Positions 32,883 to 34,325 of a stretch of 34,325 nt of DNA are shown here, one piece after another (the first letter of the stretch is position 1; the number at the start of each line of letters is the position of its first letter). The position numbers and the translations under genes were made by a program. Under the pieces are notes generated by a model. That model saw nothing but the letters and a program-made list of their open reading frames with translations. It was not told the DNA's origin and did not search any database. Origin of the DNA: Kangiellaceae bacterium (GTDB lineage Bacteria > Pseudomonadota > Gammaproteobacteria > Enterobacterales > Kangiellaceae); contig JADGFG010000027.1 of assembly GCA_016743995.1 (NCBI GenBank), positions 1-34,325 on the forward strand, given 5' to 3'.

Positions 32883-33950
32883 TTACCAGAAATAATCCTG
32901 CATAGCTGCAATGAGTCTTTTTGTTTCTGATATTGTTGTGTTACCAGAGTGAGATATGCGAAAAAAGTTATCATTATTCTCATCGACGCAAGGACTCAGA
33001 CTTAAGCCATATTGATTTTCCAGATCGCTGACAATTCTGCTAGCAGAATGTCCATATAAAGGAGTTAGTGCTGTCATCGCATTGGCCATAAACCGGCTTT
33101 CAAGTTTTAATGGAAGATTGCTAATTCCCTTTCTGAACAACTCTGCGATTGATTTCGTATAGGCAATACTGGCTTTAATGCCATTATTTTTTTGTAACAG
33201 CTGCAAGCGTTTTTCTAACTGAATCATTGATAGTCGCTTTGCCAGGTGAGGCATATATGCGTATTTGTCGTAACTCAGATAATCACTAAACCAGAGGTCC
33301 AGGGGGAGTGTTTCTGGGACAAGTTGAGAAATTGCGTTGGGTGTTAAAATAATCATTGATAGTTCAGAAGAACTCGCTTCGTCTGTCTGATAGTCAATCA
33401 TTAACGTGTCAATCTTCTGTGCCTGCATATCTAGCTCATCGGATAAGAATAACGAAGTTCCATCCACAATATGAAGCATTTCAGCCTGACGACAAAAATC
33501 CCCGGTTGCTTCTAGTGAAAACTTGTGACAGGTAGATGTTTCATGGCCGCTAATTAAAAGCGCATTGTGGTTTCTGTAAACGGAAAGTTTGTCAGTGCTG
33601 GATAAGTTGTCATTAATCGCAGGTTTGTAAACTGAGTATTTTCTCTGGTGTAATGAGCAAATATCAGCAAATTGCTGACCTGACTTTCCGCCTGCAATTG
33701 TCAGCGCATGCTGTTCAGGGGCTACTAAATTGAGTATTGACGCTTCCATTGCTGTTACGCCTGATGTTGCCAGAAATAATATTTTACTCAGTGGTGGTGC
33801 ATTGAGCATTTGTAACAGGAGCTGTTCCGTATTATCAATAATTTCCGAAAGGCTTCGCTCCTGAGCGTAGCTGGTTTGTGGGTTGAAATTAGCGGCAAAA
33901 GGTAAAAAATTTCTACTTGTGCCATGTTGGACTATGACATTTGACTTCAT
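32883..33950 (-). CDS. Class V aminotransferase-fold protein lacking the PLP lysine
   Basis: A 355-residue homologue of alanine-glyoxylate/2-aminoethylphosphonate transaminases. LFLATSGVTAMEASILNLV is the cofactor phosphate loop, SGHETSTCHKF and HIVDGTSLF hold the conserved Asp that contacts the PLP pyridine nitrogen, and FRISHSGNTT the C-terminal signature. At the position where relatives have SSQK-x-L-x-x-P-P, the sequence is DYQTDEASSSELSMII: a Thr replaces the Schiff-base Lys. The fold is clear, but it should not be a normal aminotransferase. GAGGA lies 7 bases before the ATG at 33950 and decides the start; an ATG six codons upstream has no ribosome site. Confidence 0.8.
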   Translation of the reverse strand: MKSNVIVQHGTSRNFLPFAANFNPQTSYAQERSLSEIIDNTEQLLLQMLNAPPLSKILFLATSGVTAMEASILNLVAPEQHALTIAGGKSGQQFADICSLHQRKYSVYKPAINDNLSSTDKLSVYRNHNALLISGHETSTCHKFSLEATGDFCRQAEMLHIVDGTSLFLSDELDMQAQKIDTLMIDYQTDEASSSELSMIILTPNAISQLVPETLPLDLWFSDYLSYDKYAYMPHLAKRLSMIQLEKRLQLLQKNNGIKASIAYTKSIAELFRKGISNLPLKLESRFMANAMTALTPLYGHSASRIVSDLENQYGLSLSPCVDENNDNFFRISHSGNTTISETKRLIAAMQDYFW

Positions 33951-34325
33951 CGAGTTTTCCTCAGGCATCTATCAGATTAAAAGTGTTGTGAAATTTATCC
34001 TTCAACAAGGTCGAAAATTTCCTGGATTAGTGCTTTATTTTCTGCTTTTAAACAATGCGGCAGTTAACATTTCCAGCATAAAATTTTTACGTATTTCAAT
34101 TTCTAGTTGTTTAAAATATTTATCACTGTCCGCTATAATTACGCAAATTATATAATGGTTTTGTGAACTATTTTCAGGTTTTACAAAAGGTTACAAAGGC
34201 CTGCTCTTGTGTGAAAAAGTGTTTTTTTATGTAGGTAATTTTTACTTGTTTGTACTACTAATTTTAGTAATTAATAAAACGCAATTGCTCAGATAATCTT
34301 CTTCTTTTATTATTCTTTACAGTAT
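33951..34325. other. 375-base A/T-rich end region, no gene seen
   Basis: Holds the near-consensus TATAAT at 34134-34139 facing right and a 6-bp inverted repeat TACTAA/TTAGTA near 34255-34269, plus a TTACAAAAGG/TTACAAAGG direct repeat near 34180. Probably the upstream region of a gene beyond the window. Confidence 0.4.

Overview
The window looks like chromosomal DNA from an AT-rich, aerobic, probably marine Gammaproteobacterium. Reasons: full-length PntA/PntB transhydrogenase, plant-type ferredoxin-NADP reductase, a CspA-type cold shock protein, PAS/GGDEF/EAL signalling proteins, MshEN-type repeats, and fumarylacetoacetase beside an aldehyde dehydrogenase. The genus cannot be fixed by reading alone. 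No tRNA, rRNA, CRISPR array, transposase or phage gene was found.

Layout. 1-155 is the start of an exported or membrane-anchored SPFH-like gene running off the left edge. 398-7499 is a rightward block: fdhD, a fused FdsG/FdsB-type diaphorase subunit, a Cys-type NuoG-like formate dehydrogenase alpha subunit, then three accessory genes (exported SnoaL/DUF4440, nitrobindin-like beta-barrel, phospholipase-A2-like lipoprotein with an eight-fold TQSGT tail). fpr (7552-8325, minus) converges on it and has a Fur-box-like palindrome just upstream. 8747-15061 is a cyclic-di-GMP region: a PAS-PAS-GGDEF protein diverging from a GAF-PAS-GAF-GGDEF-EAL protein, then on the minus strand an XRE regulator and a protein with four 29-residue MshEN-like repeats joined to a CheC/CheX-type phosphatase domain. 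A stop-riddled hemerythrin-like remnant follows.

15512-18439 is pntAB, followed by a convergent HTH-WYL regulator whose C-terminal tail is built from a dispersed repeat. 19400-20934 encodes a spermidine-synthase-like system split into a membrane protein and an aminopropyltransferase-fold protein. Next come an SGNH esterase lipoprotein, a VOC protein, two unrecognised small proteins, a cold shock gene with long leader and strong terminator, a Tat-targeted aldo/keto reductase, a DUF1801 protein, a PlsC-like acyltransferase, an NTT/TLC-family nucleotide carrier, fumarylacetoacetase, an aldehyde dehydrogenase, an unrecognised 319-residue protein and a class V aminotransferase homologue lacking the PLP lysine.

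How it works together. Formate oxidation to NADH (FDH), NADH/NADPH exchange (PntAB) and ferredoxin/NADPH exchange (Fpr) form a redox theme. The second theme is cyclic-di-GMP synthesis, degradation and possible sensing linked to response-regulator dephosphorylation; the MshEN-CheX protein is the best candidate for something not well described. A family of short (about 37 bp) intergenic repeats with a conserved GAGTTTGGGTATA-like end is scattered through the window and has entered one coding region.
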